Part shown: in pieces, positions 1-11,853 of the stretch
Layout of the letters: the number at the start of each line of letters is the position of its first letter
Position numbering within the stretch: position 1 is the first letter of the stretch
Origin: Cryptomeria japonica
Lineage: Eukaryota > Streptophyta > Pinopsida > Cupressales > Cupressaceae
DNA length: 64,000 nt
Direction: 5' to 3'
Assembly (NCBI RefSeq): GCF_030272615.1
Contig: NC_081411.1
Location: 39,421,140-39,485,139, forward strand
The notes under the pieces: generated by a model
What the model saw: the letters and a program-made list of their open reading frames with translations, nothing else
What the model was told of the DNA's origin: nothing
The model's database searches: none
Program-made: the position numbers and the translations under genes

Positions 1-757
1 TTCAGATATGTGGGAATCCAGTTCTGCATCAGTGAACCAAGCACATAGAGATTCATATGCATTACATTCAAGAGTTGATTCATGGACAAATCATTGACTT
101 AGTTTTCTGCCAGTCTTCAAAGCAGGTTGCTTAAACATCTTCACCAAACCCTTTATTGAGAGAAAGTTCCTTCATCTACGAGCTCTTCTTGTCGTGCGAT
201 CTACATCAGCAACAACATCATCCTTTGGAGGAGCTTTCTAGTCTTCTTCTCTTTTTCTCTCTTTTGGAGGATAGTTATTTCCCATAGGGTTTTCTATCTT
301 ACTTTTCTTTTTGAGAGATTGCATTGTACACAAGTAGCTCACCAGGCTAGTAGTTGGGACCCATTTCTTATTGTACTCACCTAAGCTATGCTTAAGGGAT
401 GGTGCTAGTGTACTTCATATTCCACCTAGGTGTCCACATAGGCTTTTAAGCCTAGCTAGGTACCTTGACACATTTTCTTATGAGGTGTCCAGGTTGTTGA
501 GAGGTTGTGAGTGGTCAAATATCATTTGACACATCTCCCTTATTTGAGAGGTTGTGAGTGGTCAAATATCATTTGACACATCTCCCTTATTTCCTTGGCA
601 TTTTTGCCACCACTCCAATTCTTCCCTCCTCTCGTGGTTGCACTTAGACCTATATATACACAACTCATTTACATTATTCAGTGTGAGATTTCCATTACCT
701 TTTGTTCTTGCATTCTACCTCTTCGTTTACCGACTTTTTGAAAGAATAAAGAAGATG
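1..757 (+). other. possible LTR-derived scrap, no gene
   Basis: No convincing coding region. The stretch has a TATATATA box near 651-658, short repeated CCTAGGTGTCC/CCTAGCTAGG motifs and an AATAAA-like signal near 746, which together resemble a fragment of a plant LTR, but I see no partner LTR, primer-binding site or TSD. The 69-codon reading frame at 554-763 overlaps a tandem duplication and is not supported as a gene. The assignment is a weak inference. Confidence 0.2.
497..590. repeat. 47-bp direct tandem duplication
   Basis: Two adjacent, apparently identical 47-bp copies (497-543 and 544-590), each starting TTGAGAGGTTGTGAGTGG and ending CTCCCTTAT. They contain a short inverted pair (TCAAATATCATTTGA). 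Near-identity suggests a recent duplication. Confidence 0.9.
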
Positions 758-771
758 TTATAGGTACTTGA

Positions 772-1050
772 CATTTACTTACCAACTCAACGTCTCTATC
801 ACCAGTTTAAATGTTAATCAACCCTTTGTGTAACTCAAAATTTAGTTGCCAACTATGCATACCACACTAGAATGGAAAGCAAGGAAATATAGAGTGCTGG
901 CCTATCATTCTCACGTCACAATATTCGCATCCACACCAAAGAAAAGTTTTTGTCTCTAGACATTGTCGATTAAGGGGAATAAAGGTTTCCGTCTTTACAC
1001 TTTAGTTTTCAACATCTGTTTCACTGCCGACATCAAGGTTAATAACTCCA
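772..1050 (+). repeat. dispersed repeat, copy A
   Basis: About 280 bp clearly related, with many substitutions and small indels, to 60141-60412 in the same orientation. Shared blocks include ACTTGACATTTACT, AACTATGCATACCACAC, TCACAATATTC and ATTAAGGGGAATAAA. No terminal structure or coding capacity is visible, so the class is unknown. The two copies lie outside the nested elements. Confidence 0.75.
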
Positions 1051-1234
1051 TCTCAAATGGCAATTAAAATGTTGATTGGCACTCCTTTGCTAATTGGTAA
1101 CACATTCATTATTGCCGATCCGAAGTTAACAATGTATAAGGCTGATCAAGGTAAACAAAGCCATCGCTAAGTTCGTACATTTTGGAAACCACCTTCGTAC
1201 TAACGATAGGCGAGTTAATGACTACCTCTCCATC

Positions 1235-1945
1235 AACGTTTCAATGAGATGCCATCTTGTGAAATGTAATTATTGGAGGTTATGCGCTAGTGGGTTTATG
1301 AAAATAGTTTAAAATTTTTTCAAGAAAATGAAATTGGTAAGCGTAAAGCTGAATTCTACAACCTTTGCCCAGATCATCTCTATCTACACGAATATAAAAG
1401 AGCATTGAGACAGCTTATGGACACCACCAAGTCATAAAAGCAATCGAGATTTGGGTCAGATATTGATATTGGAATGCTTTGGCATGCAAGATATGAAGCA
1501 TAGATGAGGTGGAGGAATTGTTTGAAGGCAATGATCCCATAACATTTTTTTATGATTGTTTGACATACACAATATTGATTTATTGATACTTGAGAAGTAC
1601 TTTAGTGTAAGTTAACAAGCTTATTCAAAGCACCGAAATAGAGAGAAATTAAATGTGCATAGGTGTTGAGTACAACTTTAACAAGTTACTGATTTAGGCT
1701 GTGAAGTGCCACTAAATTGTTGTTGGTGAAAGAGGTAATTATTGTAACTACCCAGAATATGCGTAGAATGAGTTTGTTTAGAAGAATGTAACCGCAAATT
1801 TGATTCCAACAACTTCAATGCAAATTCCATGGCTGGCAAGTATGCTAAATGTGGATGCATTTACAAAGCATGTGAACAGTTTATCAGAATAATGTGCAAG
1901 CATGGACCACATGCTAATTGTTTGACAAGATACCTCTAATATATG
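1235..1945 (+). pseudogene. decayed PPR-protein gene fragment (PLS type)
   Basis: Pieces of pentatricopeptide-repeat protein can be read in shifting frames. Near 1235-1330 there is a MPSC...YENSLKFFQE-like helix. Near 1350-1405 the translation reads STTFAQIISIYTNIKALRQ. Near 1440-1500 there is a GSDI...-like block. At 1825-1885 it reads NSMAGKYAKCGCIYKACEQF, followed near 1921 by a FDKIP-like piece. These are typical of the L/S motifs of plant organelle RNA-binding PPR proteins. Several frameshifts and stops make it non-functional. No start, stop or DYW domain is seen. Confidence 0.65.
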
Positions 1946-2282
1946 TAATCTCACATAATACAATTATCGCAAGTTGCCAAGACAAAGTATGAGCATATAT
2001 CAAAAGTGTGAAGGATAAGAGAAGCGACTATAATGTGGTAGTCAAGATTGCCAAAGTAGAATTACATGCGAAACGTGGAAGTTTACACTGTTTGGGAAAT
2101 TGAATTTTTACTGAGCCTGAATACACCTCCTGTTCACCTACCTATCAGGAGCAGGTACAGGCTGGAAGATTGTTTGCAGGCATTGGGATCTCAATCTTCA
2201 GTTGTCCCTTACATACAGCAGCAACAGCCATTTTTTGACAGTGAATTAAACGAGGTGGGTAGTTTCGAAATTGAAATTTTGT

Positions 2283-2757
2283 TAAAAAAATTGATGTAAA
2301 ATTATACTCTACTAGATATGTTCCAAGTTGACAAAATCATTGAGGAAAAATTACGATATATCAGTGAAGTGCTTCAAAGTTCATATATTTTCACTTTTCA
2401 TATCGGTCACATTTCTATGGATGAGGACATGACCAGTACAATTATGAAATGTGTCTCACAATAAAGAATATGATTTTTATTTCTAGGTTTGAAAATTACT
2501 TTTTCTAACCCTTTGAAAAAAAATTGATGTAGAATTATACTCTACTAGATATGTTTCAAGTTGACAAAATCATTGAAGAAAAAAAAAAGATATATAGATG
2601 AAGTGCTTCAAAGTCCATATATTTTCACTTTTCATATTGGTCACTTTTTTTTTATAGATGAGGATATGACTAGTACAATTGTGAAATATGTCTCACAATA
2701 AAAAATTGTGATATCTTTTATTTCTAGGTTTGAAAATTACATTTTCTGACCATTTGA
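2283..2757. repeat. tandem duplication of about 235 bp, non-coding
   Basis: Two copies (about 2283-2515 and 2516-2757) share TATACTCTACTAGATATGTT, AAGTGCTTCAAAGT, ATATTTTCACTTTTCATAT, GTCTCACAATAAA and TTTCTAGGTTTGAAAATTAC. They differ by substitutions and by A- or T-run expansions, so this is an older duplication. No coding capacity is seen. Confidence 0.85.
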
Positions 2758-2863
2758 ATTTATATTTCGGATTAATGAGTGTCTATTTTTACAAAGACGC
2801 CAAGTCAATGATTTTTAGTCGTGATTGAAGATAATAAATCCTTACATAGATTATCTTATACTA

Positions 2864-5190
2864 TTTTTTTTTTTCAATAAAAGTGTATTATTCCACTAAA
2901 CTTTTTTATTAATATTTTTTATTTTTTACATAGGATTCAAAGAGCATACCAGAGGAAAGAACCCTCGGAAGAAAACCTCCGGTCACAACTCATAAAATAA
3001 ACCTATAGTATCTAACAGATCAATTTATACACCCCGCCTAAAACTGCATACAAAATGCGGTCACAACACATATAATGTCAGTTTTGCATAGAGTCCATAT
3101 GACAATTTGCCAAAAAAACCCATCGGATAATTTTCAAATGTAGACTCCATAGCTACTATCAATGGAAGAAGACAAAATTTTCAAAAGCCCTGTGCCAAAT
3201 CCCATGAAACAAAAATCTTCCTGCCAAAAAAGAAAGTATCAAAAAACCTTTGGAAAAACACTATTATATCAAATACCATGATCTCGAACTCTTCTCTAGA
3301 CAACGAACATGAATACTTGAAATGAAAGGGGAAAGCGTGAATAATTATCATCATAAAATTTTACATCGGCGTTACTCAAGAAAATCATATGACTATTGCT
3401 GCAAACCTTCCCATACCCTAGAAGGAATTTCCTCAAAACCCACCTCTTGCTGATTAGCATTGCTATCAATGGCTAAATTTGTCAAATAATCTGCAATCTT
3501 ATTAACTTCTCTGTAACAATGGGATAACAAGAAAGATTCAAACAATTCTAATTTTTATAAAATGGGATCAAGTATATACTGCAAATTCCAACAATTCGAT
3601 TTCTTTTCCATAACACATTGAATAATCACCATAGAATCACCTTCAATTATTAAGGCCTTAATTCCCAAAGAGATTGCCATATCCAATCCAAAAGACAAAG
3701 CATGAAATTTCGCATAATTTTTAGTTTTAAAACCAATAGAATGACACTTAGCTCAAATAAAATTTGCATTGTGATCATAAATTACCATGCCTACCCCAGC
3801 TGGCCCAGGGTTACCATGAGAGGCCCCATCAAAATTCAGTTTAAAGTGCCCTTGCAGAGGAGGTTTCCATCTAGCAGAGCATCTCTTACCTATTGCATCA
3901 TTCTTTTTCAAAATTGAACCATGAGAGGGTAATACTGACAGCAGCTTCCAAACTCTAGTAACTCTACTATCCTAGTGTGAAAAAGAAGTAAGATTTTCCA
4001 AATTCTTATAAATAAATGACAAAGCAACCTCAGAGATTGAAGACTCATTTTTTAATAGAACCTCAGACACAGGAGACCTTGTTTTTTTAAATATCCTGTT
4101 GTTTCTCTCTAGCCAAAAATTCCAAATCATAATAGATGGAGATATGATCCAAAGGCATGCATAAAAAGATGAGGCAAACATAAAGGGCCAAGATCTAAAA
4201 TGGGAAATGAGATCCTTACCAATAACAAAGGATATATTTAACTTCTCAAACAACCACTGCCAACATTCATAAGCATAATCACAATGGAGGAATAGGTGTG
4301 AAGAAGATTCCAAATTTTTGTTACAAAGGACACAAGGGAAAACAACAGTAATACCAAGCCTGTCTAGTCTCATACCTGTAAGGGCTCTATCCTGAACTGC
4401 CAACCAAGCAAAGGCTCCAGCTTTGGGAAGACAATCTGAATGCCAAAACAACTTATAAGGCCAAGAAGATAAATCTTTAGCAACCATAAGAGAGTTGTAA
4501 CCATCTTTAACAATGTACTTACCACAAATATTCTTTGTCCAAATAAGTTCATCCTCAGAATCAGAAAGAAATACAATTCTATCCCCCAAAATCTTTTCAA
4601 AATATAATTTCATTCTTTGATCAACATCTAAGAAATGAATCGACTTCCATCTAGCTAGCTTAAGGGGTCCACTAGTCACAATTTCAAAATAATCTGCTAC
4701 AAAAACACCCCAAAGGGAGGAAAGAACAGTGATCAGAGGAGACCATTGCCTAATATTCACCAAAGGTGTGTTTCCATTCCATACTTCATCCCAGAGTTTG
4801 ACCTTTCTACCATTATGAACAATCCATGAGAGATGAGGCAAAATAACTGATCTACTTTTACAAAGGAAATTCCAAATAGCAGAACCTGAAGGCAAATTTG
4901 AGACTTTAAAAATGTACTCTCTCGGTCCATTATTTAAATATTTGGCAAACATAATTTGTGCCCATAAGGAGCTAGGCTTGTCATATAATTTCCAAACTAA
5001 CTTAGCACCTAAGGCTAAATTCTGATTCTCTAGACTCCGAATTCCTATTCCCCCAAGTTCCTTAGGCAAACATACCTTATCCGGTGCAACTAAAGGGAGT
5101 TTCTTTTTGCCATCTTTATTATTGTTCCAAAGAAAATCTCTAAGAGTATCTTGTAAAGTAACAATGGCTATTGATGGATACTGATATCAT
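2864..5190 (-). mobile_element. 5'-truncated LINE (plant L1-type non-LTR retrotransposon)
   Basis: On the minus strand this reads from the C-terminal part of a reverse transcriptase through a zf-RVT domain and an RNase H domain, then a roughly 530-bp 3' region ending at a T-run at 2864-2874, which is the short poly(A) tail on the minus strand. Coding similarity stops abruptly near 5190, as expected for 5' truncation during target-primed insertion. I could not identify a convincing TSD. Most of the RT and the endonuclease/ORF1 are absent, so the copy is dead. Confidence 0.85.
3393..5190 (-). pseudogene. LINE RT C-terminus + zf-RVT + RNase H, two in-frame stops
   Basis: One continuous reading frame is broken by TAG at 3972-3974 and TGA at 3753-3755, ending with TAG at 3393-3395. 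The first segment (about 3975-5190) starts with the RT-tail signature DFLWNNNKDGKKKLPLV...PKELGGIGIRSL. It continues into a zf-RVT region with W..K.FW, PKAGAFAWLA and a C-x2-C...H-x3-C zinc site (PCVLCNK...HLFLHC). After the TAG the same frame holds an RNase H domain with NFDGASHGNPGPAG (first catalytic Asp) near 3800-3845, IIEGDS (Glu/Asp) near 3640, and HCYREVNKIADYLTNLA near 3470-3520. In intact relatives these enzymes copy the LINE RNA at a nicked target. Confidence 0.85.
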
Positions 5191-7270
5191 TAAATGATTT
5201 TTTTTTATGCTATTAGATGTGTGCAAGAGTTGTCCATTCTATTGATTCACTAGATATTGAAATGAGTTGAGGTTAGTATTTAAATTACAACTTTAAGGGT
5301 GGAAGTAAAACACTTTGAACTTCAAATTGACACATAATGATTAAGTGGAGAAAAATAAATAGATAACAAACTTAATTTTTTGAAGTCATTTGAACAATCA
5401 TAAAAAAATAACCTGAATTAGATTATCAAATTATAAAGAAACTTGAAATAAGAATAAGTAAAATTAAAGTTACATCCAATTTTCTAATATATCTATATAT
5501 ATAATAATAAATATGAATTAAATTATATATTCATTAATAAAAATAATAAAATTAAAAAAATAACTAACCAAAATAATTCTAAAATAGAAAAAAAAAGTAA
5601 AATTACAATTTTTACCCTTACAAATCTAAATATAGAACCTTGGATCTGATCACTTAGTAAATAATACAAAATATCTTTAGTAACAATCACTATGGGATCT
5701 TTTCTGTCTTTTAAGTACAAGTCTGGGTCATTTGCCATTTATTATGCCGAAGGCGTCTCTTACTATGGAATGCACAGGCTAAATTTTGCAAATCAATGGT
5801 TTACATTTACATAGAGGCATGCAAGATGATTCAAACATCTGCCATCGTTGATCGATTTTCGTCAAATTTAGTAGCGCTTTCCTCGGAAACTCTCATGGAA
5901 AATGGTGACATGACAACCATATTGATATTATTCAAGCACTCAAAGATCGTTGGCCTTTAACAGTTCGCTGACATGACAACTGTATGGTACTGACATGGCA
6001 ACCATATTTCAAGTACATCACCGCTGAGGTTTAAGCACCCATTAATGTTAATAATGTTAAAAAAGGATTTTTTCTTACCACTTGCTTTATGTGGTAGATC
6101 TCTCTATGATTTCTATGTCATATTTTTTACCTCTGGATTGCATTGATCGAAACACCCCACTTGCATAGGGTCGGGAAATAGTATGGTCTTCGATAATTAC
6201 AAAGGCTTATAGCCATGAGTATTGATTAGAACAAAACAAGTCTCTTGCACTATTTATTGTGCGAGTGAAATGGGGGTTAATTCGTTATTCTTTCATATTT
6301 TGTGTTGCACTGTCGCATTATTTTACTATGGAAAGGAAGGGAGATTGAGGGCGGCAGCTCAAACCTAAAATTTTGCTCTACATTCAAAATATAACCATGA
6401 CTACAGTATTTTGGTGCTAGAGTAGGGTAGATACAACACACTAGATTCAGATTTAGATTTCACTATACCCATTATATATTTATCTCGATCTCTGATTGGG
6501 TGAGAGGGTCAAGCATAGTTATGTAGTCAACCAAGACCAAAAAATGAGGAATTAAACATATTATTTGCAGCATGTTGGATAGGAACAACTCAAATCCACG
6601 TTTGCTAGGCTATTTTAATAATCTAATTTTAATTTAATGTTCACCGTTATTTATTCTTCCTTTATTAGGGTCTATTTTCACTTCAAAATATATGTACTTT
6701 ATTACGGTATATTTTCACTTTAAAATATATGTACAAAAATTAATTACATAAGACGAATTTTATAAAATTGTGATAATGTAGTTAAATGATTTTTATATGG
6801 TTTTAAAATTAAAAAAAAATTAAAACGAATTACAAATTAAATTATTTTGATATAATTATATTTATTATTTCATATAATATTTTATTTAATATAGATTATA
6901 TTATTTATGTATATTGTATAAAAACACATAACTAATAAATAATATACATTTTATGTATTGCAAATTAAATTGTATTATTGTATATAATATTATATAATGT
7001 AAATTATATAATTTATTTCTAAAATATATTATAAGTTTTATATTTTGATTGATTCAAAATAATTTCACTTGAGATAATTGGGTTTTTCATGATGATTTTT
7101 GACTTGAGTTTTATCATTGGTCACCTTTAAATATAATAAGCCTTCTATTAACAATATTATAGTTATATTTAATAACTGATATTATATTCTATACTTATTA
7201 TAGAATATATTACATATTAATAAATATAATTAGTATATAATATATTTTTAATATAGTAAAAAATAATTTA
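5191..7270. other. AT-rich intergenic DNA
   Basis: No supported gene. Base composition becomes strongly AT-rich at about 6600-7260, with many TATAAT/ATTATA runs. Reading frames here are short and show no recognisable domain. A TATATATCTATATATATAATAATA patch lies near 5485-5510. Confidence 0.6.
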
Positions 7271-7271
7271 T

Positions 7272-8600
7272 ATTGCTCTTAGACCTCCTCTCTCGCTCTT
7301 ACCATGTCTAGTTTTATCTTCTCATCTTTCCCTCTTCCTCTCTATCTACATCTCATTATCTCTCTCTTATTCGCTCCATCTCTCCATCTATCTTCCTCTC
7401 TCTCTATCTATGTATATCCCTCTCTTTACCTCTATATGTATTACTTCATATATCTTTATATTTCTGTCCCTTCATCTCCTCCTCTCATTGACTGCATCTT
7501 TCTATCTTTATTTAACCCTCTCCCTCTTTTTCTCTCCTTCTATCTCTCCCTCTTTATATATAAATATATCTCTCACCCCTCCATCTTTCCTAGTATTTAT
7601 CTCTTTGTGTCTCTCTATATCCCTCAAACTATATCTTACCACGTCTCCCTCTCCATCCCCCTCTATATATATTGGTCTATCTCTCCCTCTCCATCTCTAT
7701 ATATTAGGATATATCTTCGCTCTCTTTCTTCCCTCTTCCTTTCTACCCATCTCTCTCACTGCCCTCTCCTCTATATTTCCATTCTCTTCTCTACTCATCT
7801 CTCCCTCCCTTGCTCCATCCATATCCCCCTATTTATCTATTCATCTTTGCCCCTTTCTCCATTTCTCTTCTCATATATCTCCATATATCTCTTTATTTTC
7901 CCATATACCTCCATCTATCTCTTTCTCTTCCCATATATCTCTATCTTTCCCTCTTTCTCTATCCTTCTCTTTATCTCCCTCAATTGATCTATCTCCCTCT
8001 CCCTATCTATCTCTTGCTCCATCTCAATTTGTCTACCTCTACTCTTTATCTCTTTATCTATCTCCCTATCTCTATCCCCTCACTATCTCTCTCAATATCC
8101 TCTTATAAATACTTATATCTTACCTCTCTTCATCTCTCCCTCTCCCTTTGTATCTCTCACTCTTTCTCCTTATCTCCCCCTTGATATCTCTCTATCTTTA
8201 TCTCTCTTGCTCATATATGTACCTCTCTATCTATTTCTAACCTACTTCCTATCTCCCTCTATCTTCATCTTAACCCTAATGTCATATTTCCCATAATCTC
8301 TAAAAATGTCTCGCCATCTCTATCCATCCATCCTTGTCCTTCTTCCTATTTCTCTCACCTATATCTCTCTGCCTTTCTATCTCTATCTCTCCATATTTTT
8401 TCTTCCATGTATCCCTCTATCTCTATCTTCTTATCTACCCATCTCTCTCCACTCCTATATATCTCCCTCTCTCTATCATTCTTTCCCTCTCTCATAGTAT
8501 ATTTACCTCTTACATATCTATCTTTCCCTCTCCTCTCCTCTCTCTCTCTCGCTCTCTCTCTTTATTTCTCTCCTCTCCATATCCCTCTCCTTCAAAGATT
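7272..8600. repeat. 1.3-kb polypyrimidine tract (CTCTCTATCTC-type)
   Basis: The + strand is almost wholly C and T with scattered A, built from degenerate CTCTATCTCTCCC and TATATCTCTCTA units; the minus strand is polypurine. Long open frames rich in Ser, Leu, Tyr, Ile and Pro are artefacts of composition. The tract ends about 190 bp before the TATA box of the SDR gene. Related purine-rich tracts occur at 52139-52770 and 53958-54185. Confidence 0.9.
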
Positions 8601-8789
8601 TTTTAAATGATACTTGTAAGTGGACTTCTCCATTGACCCCTTTATTGAACAAACAAAATCATTTTCTAAAGGGTCTGCTTATTGATCTCATGTAGTACAC
8701 AAATGAATGCAACTAATAGACCAAAAGTTGTCCTAATTAACCTTCTAACCCTCTTCGGTGTACACATTCACACCAAGGTGCAATTGCTA

Positions 8790-8797
8790 GTATATAT
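8790..8797 (+). promoter_or_regulatory. putative TATA box of the SDR gene
   Basis: GTATATAT lies about 65 bp upstream of the chosen ATG (8858), a normal distance for a TATA box followed by a short 5' untranslated region. No transcription start can be seen directly. Confidence 0.45.
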
Positions 8798-8857
8798 CCC
8801 TGTCACAGCTGCATCTTCGAAGTTTTCAATTGAAAGATATTTTGTAACTCGAGAACC

Positions 8858-9814
8858 ATGGCTGCAGCTGCTGTACTGAAAAGGTAATTACATGTTTTTC
8901 TTTCCATTTTTGTTTTCAATCCTTTGGTTAAGCCTGTACTGGTATCTAGATTTCTTGTTCTGCAATACAATCATAGTTTATTTAGAATTCTCAGACAATT
9001 ACGAAGGGTGTTTATAAAATACAGACTGCAAGGCAAGGTTGCAGTAATCACAGGAGGATCAGGAGGACTTGGTGAAGCCACCGTAAGGCTGTTTGCCAAT
9101 CATGGAGCCAAAGTCATAATTGCTGACATTGCAGATGAAGCCGGTACAAAAGTGGTTGAAACCCTTTCTCCCTGGGCGACATATATCCACTGTGACGTGA
9201 CCAAAGAGCAAGATGTAAGCGCAGCTGTAGATTTAGCCATGGAAAAGCACGGAAAACTCGACATAATGTTTAATAACGCAGGGACCACCAACATCCAGAA
9301 GGGGACCGTGGCAGAGTATGATATGGATCAATTCGAGCGAGTGATGAATATAAATGTAAAAGGAGTAATACACGGCATGAAGCACGCAGCCCGTGTTATG
9401 ATCCCCAACAAAAAGGGTCGCATTATTTCTATAGCTAGTATAGCAGGTGTAATGGGAGGAGTGGCTACATACTCCTACACAGCCTCCAAACATGCAGTCA
9501 TTGGGCTGACTAAAAATGGTGCAGTCGAACTGGGGAAATATGGTATCAGAGTGAATTGTATTTCTCCTGCTGCTGTTGTCACAGATATGGTGATGAGGTA
9601 CCATGGAGAGACTCCTTCAGCAGAGGCAAAGGCCAAGCTGGAGGCCTCGTTAAACAGACGGGCCACATTAAAGGAGGCAACCCTTGAAACAGTGGATGTT
9701 GCAAAGGCTGCTCTATATCTGGCCAGCGAGGGATCCAAATACGTAAGCGGTAATAATATTGTGGTAGATGGAGGAATAACAATTGTAAACAACGACTGGG
9801 CACTGTACCGGTGA
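8858..9814 (+). CDS. short-chain dehydrogenase/reductase, NAD-type (secoisolariciresinol dehydrogenase / ABA2-like)
   Basis: Two exons, 8858-8883 and 8995-9814, are separated by a 111-bp GT-AG intron; the product is 281 residues. I chose the ATG at 8858 (context AACCATGG) because splicing to 8995 joins MAAAAVLKR to the conserved YRLQGKVAVITGG start of this family; reading through the intron gives an implausible N-terminus. Visible classical SDR motifs: cofactor-binding TGGSGGLG (28-35), Asp53 at the end of beta2 (favours NAD over NADP), NNAG (102-105), Asn129, Ser157 and YTASK (Tyr170/Lys174). Length and motifs fit the plant SDR110C-like group that oxidises secondary alcohols in lignan, abscisic acid or terpenoid pathways in the cytosol. 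The substrate cannot be told. The frame is intact, so the gene is probably functional. It is the only intact host gene found here. Confidence 0.9.
8884..8994 (+). other. SDR gene intron 1 (phase 2)
   Basis: Donor AAAAG|GTAATT and acceptor TTCTCAG|ACAATT. The 111-bp intron is T-rich and splits an Arg codon after its second base. An early short first exon is common in this SDR group. Confidence 0.75.
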
Positions 9815-9823
9815 TCACTGGCA

Positions 9824-10360
9824 GACTCCTAAGTCAATTCCACATAAAAGAGAGTGTGGAAATACCATATAGTTGGATCTTTGATAAGATAACATTGTCA
9901 AATTTATTTTGTTTTATATGAATTAGTGCTACACTCTTTGGTATCTTTTGACAACTTGTTTGTGTTAGTAAGTATAATGGGACTTATTTTTCTAAAAGAT
10001 AAGAACAGAAGATTTGACTCTTTAGTCGATTCCACATAAAAGATAACATTGTCAAATTTATTTTGTTTTATATGAATTAGTGCTACACTCTTTGGAATCT
10101 TTTAACAACATGTTTGTGTTAGTAAGTATAATGGGACTTATTTTTCTAAAAGATAAGAACAGAAGATTTGACTCCTAAGTCAATTCCACATAAAAGATAG
10201 TGTGGAAATACCATGTAGTTGGATCTTTGATAAGATAACATTGTCCAAATTATTTTGTTTTATATGAATTAGTGCTACACTCTTTGGAATCTTTTGACAA
10301 CTTGTTTGTGTTAGTAAGTGTAATAGCACTTAATTTTAAGATAAGGATAGAAAATTTGAT
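9824..10360 (+). repeat. three direct repeats over the SDR 3' flank
   Basis: Copies at 9824-10015, 10016-10169 and 10170-about 10360. Each begins GACTC(CT/TT)AAGTC/TAGTC and carries AAGATAACATTGTC, TTTTGTTTTATATGAATTAG, TGCTACACTCTTTGG and AGTAAGTATAATGGGACTT. The middle copy lacks about 40 bp (the GTGTGGAAATACC...GGATC part). The array starts 10 bp after the stop codon, so the first copy is probably the native 3' untranslated region and the others duplications of it. Confidence 0.9.
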
Positions 10361-11316
10361 GTACAAGATCACAATCATGTCAGGTAAGCAATAAAGTATC
10401 AAGACACTTGATGAGCGTGTGTGCATGTAGACATGTGTCTTGGTAGTGCTTGTGAATTGAATATAGATTTTGTGTGATTATATTTATTTATTTTTTAAGT
10501 GATTTTAGTTTGATTTTTAATAATCTTAAAATGTCTATAAATATTTGTGAATCGATTAGATAGTGACTAATTTCTTCAATGATAAACTTAGGAGCGAAAA
10601 ATTCATATTTGAATGAAGTGAATTTTTTCAAATTGTGTGGCGTAGTCTATTTGATAAGTAAATGGCATTTTGGATTGGTTTGGATTATGGGGATGTATAC
10701 TGGCATTTGGTGTTATGAATTGGCATAAAAATATTACAAGTGTTCTAATATTATATGATAGATCTCACAATTTAGTAATAGAGATACTCAAATATATCTC
10801 GAATATAGAATGAACACTTGAGCTAGGGCACACCATATGATACTTCTTTTTGAAATGAGATTGTATAATGTTCCTACTTGTAATAGATTAGCTAGAAATG
10901 TGAAATAGGAAAAAAAATTAAAAAAATAGAAAAACATAAAAAATATTGTATTGCTTTAATGGAATCACATTACCAAATATTGCAAGATCCTTTGAGGGGG
11001 AAACCTCCTTTGACTAGTGCTTAATATAATATAATTGATGGATAATTCCTTCCATTGTGAAAACTTTTATTTATATTAATTCAACCTAGAGGGACAATTG
11101 CTTCACAAATATATGAGATAAACCAATTTATTAGAAGGTGTGACTTACAAAGTATATGTGTCTAATCTACTTTTATTAATAAAAGAGTAAAAAATTAGGA
11201 ATAAATTATTAGTGTTTAATGTCTTAGCCTCCCCTTCCCTTTAAAAATATTTATTCTCAAAGCTTGAGATGAGGAAGTAGTTGTTGTAGGTGGAAGAGTT
11301 GTTCCCATATTCCATC
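10361..11316. other. intergenic DNA; possible old Gypsy 3' edge at the right end
   Basis: No gene. At 11215-11316 the minus strand reads a LENKYF-like end followed by the purine tract AAAGGGAAGGGGAGGC and then TAAGACATTAAACAC, which resembles the pol tail, polypurine tract and LTR start of a plant Gypsy element. No matching LTR was found, so this is a weak inference. The rest is AT-rich without features. Confidence 0.3.
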
Positions 11317-11853
11317 TGTTGGAATCAAGGAACATGGAGAGGGGGTGTGAATCAGTGTTCTTTCGGTTATCAAATTTTCTAATTTAACTTTAAACCACTG
11401 GAAGCATAAGAATGAAACTAAAATGCAGAAACTCAAAATGACCAACCACAAAATCATGACACCAAGTTTTATACATGGAAACACAAATGGGAAAAACCAC
11501 GGTGGGATTTGAACCCACAATATTATTCCACTATGTCCAGTAGAAAAATAATATTACATGAGGGGAATGCCAATGCATTCAGGCACACTGCCTAGAGCTC
11601 ACTGTTCAATTACAATAAGGGCTAAAACCCCAGAAGGCTCACTACCTTACTAATCAATTATAGTGATGAAATACAAAGAAAGAAATCCAAAATAGCATCT
11701 AACAATGTCTGGATGAGTTTATCTTAAGTGCCAAATCTCTGCTCGGCAACTCTATGCTGTTTCTTATCTCAATCAACTACTGGATCAAGAATACACATGT
11801 GAAAATGCACTACAAAGGATTCTTGATCACCACTCGGCCGCATATCAATCATA
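11317..11853 (-). repeat. E1 3' LTR, first piece
   Basis: Starts TGTTGGAATCAAGG and matches the beginning of 32629-33550, including GTGAATCAGTGTTC versus GTGAATAAGTGTTC, TCAAATTTTCTAATTTAACT and the GGGAAAAACCACGGTGGG block. It stops at the E2 insertion point TCATA (11849-11853). Confidence 0.9.

Noticed and set aside
2066-2299. 77-codon frame after the PPR remnant
   Set aside because: No family recognised, overlaps the start of the 235-bp duplication, no promoter or splice support.
7304-8610. Six overlapping Ser/Leu/Tyr/Pro-rich open frames
   Set aside because: They follow from the CTCTATCT-type composition; all three + frames are open together and no domain or start context supports them.
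8924-8994. Extended SDR N-terminus without splicing
   Set aside because: It would add an intron-like stretch with no resemblance to the family; the exon at 8858-8883 with GT-AG borders gives the usual N-terminus.
9233-9818. Minus-strand frames of 79-123 codons
   Set aside because: Antisense to the SDR exon, which has clear catalytic motifs.
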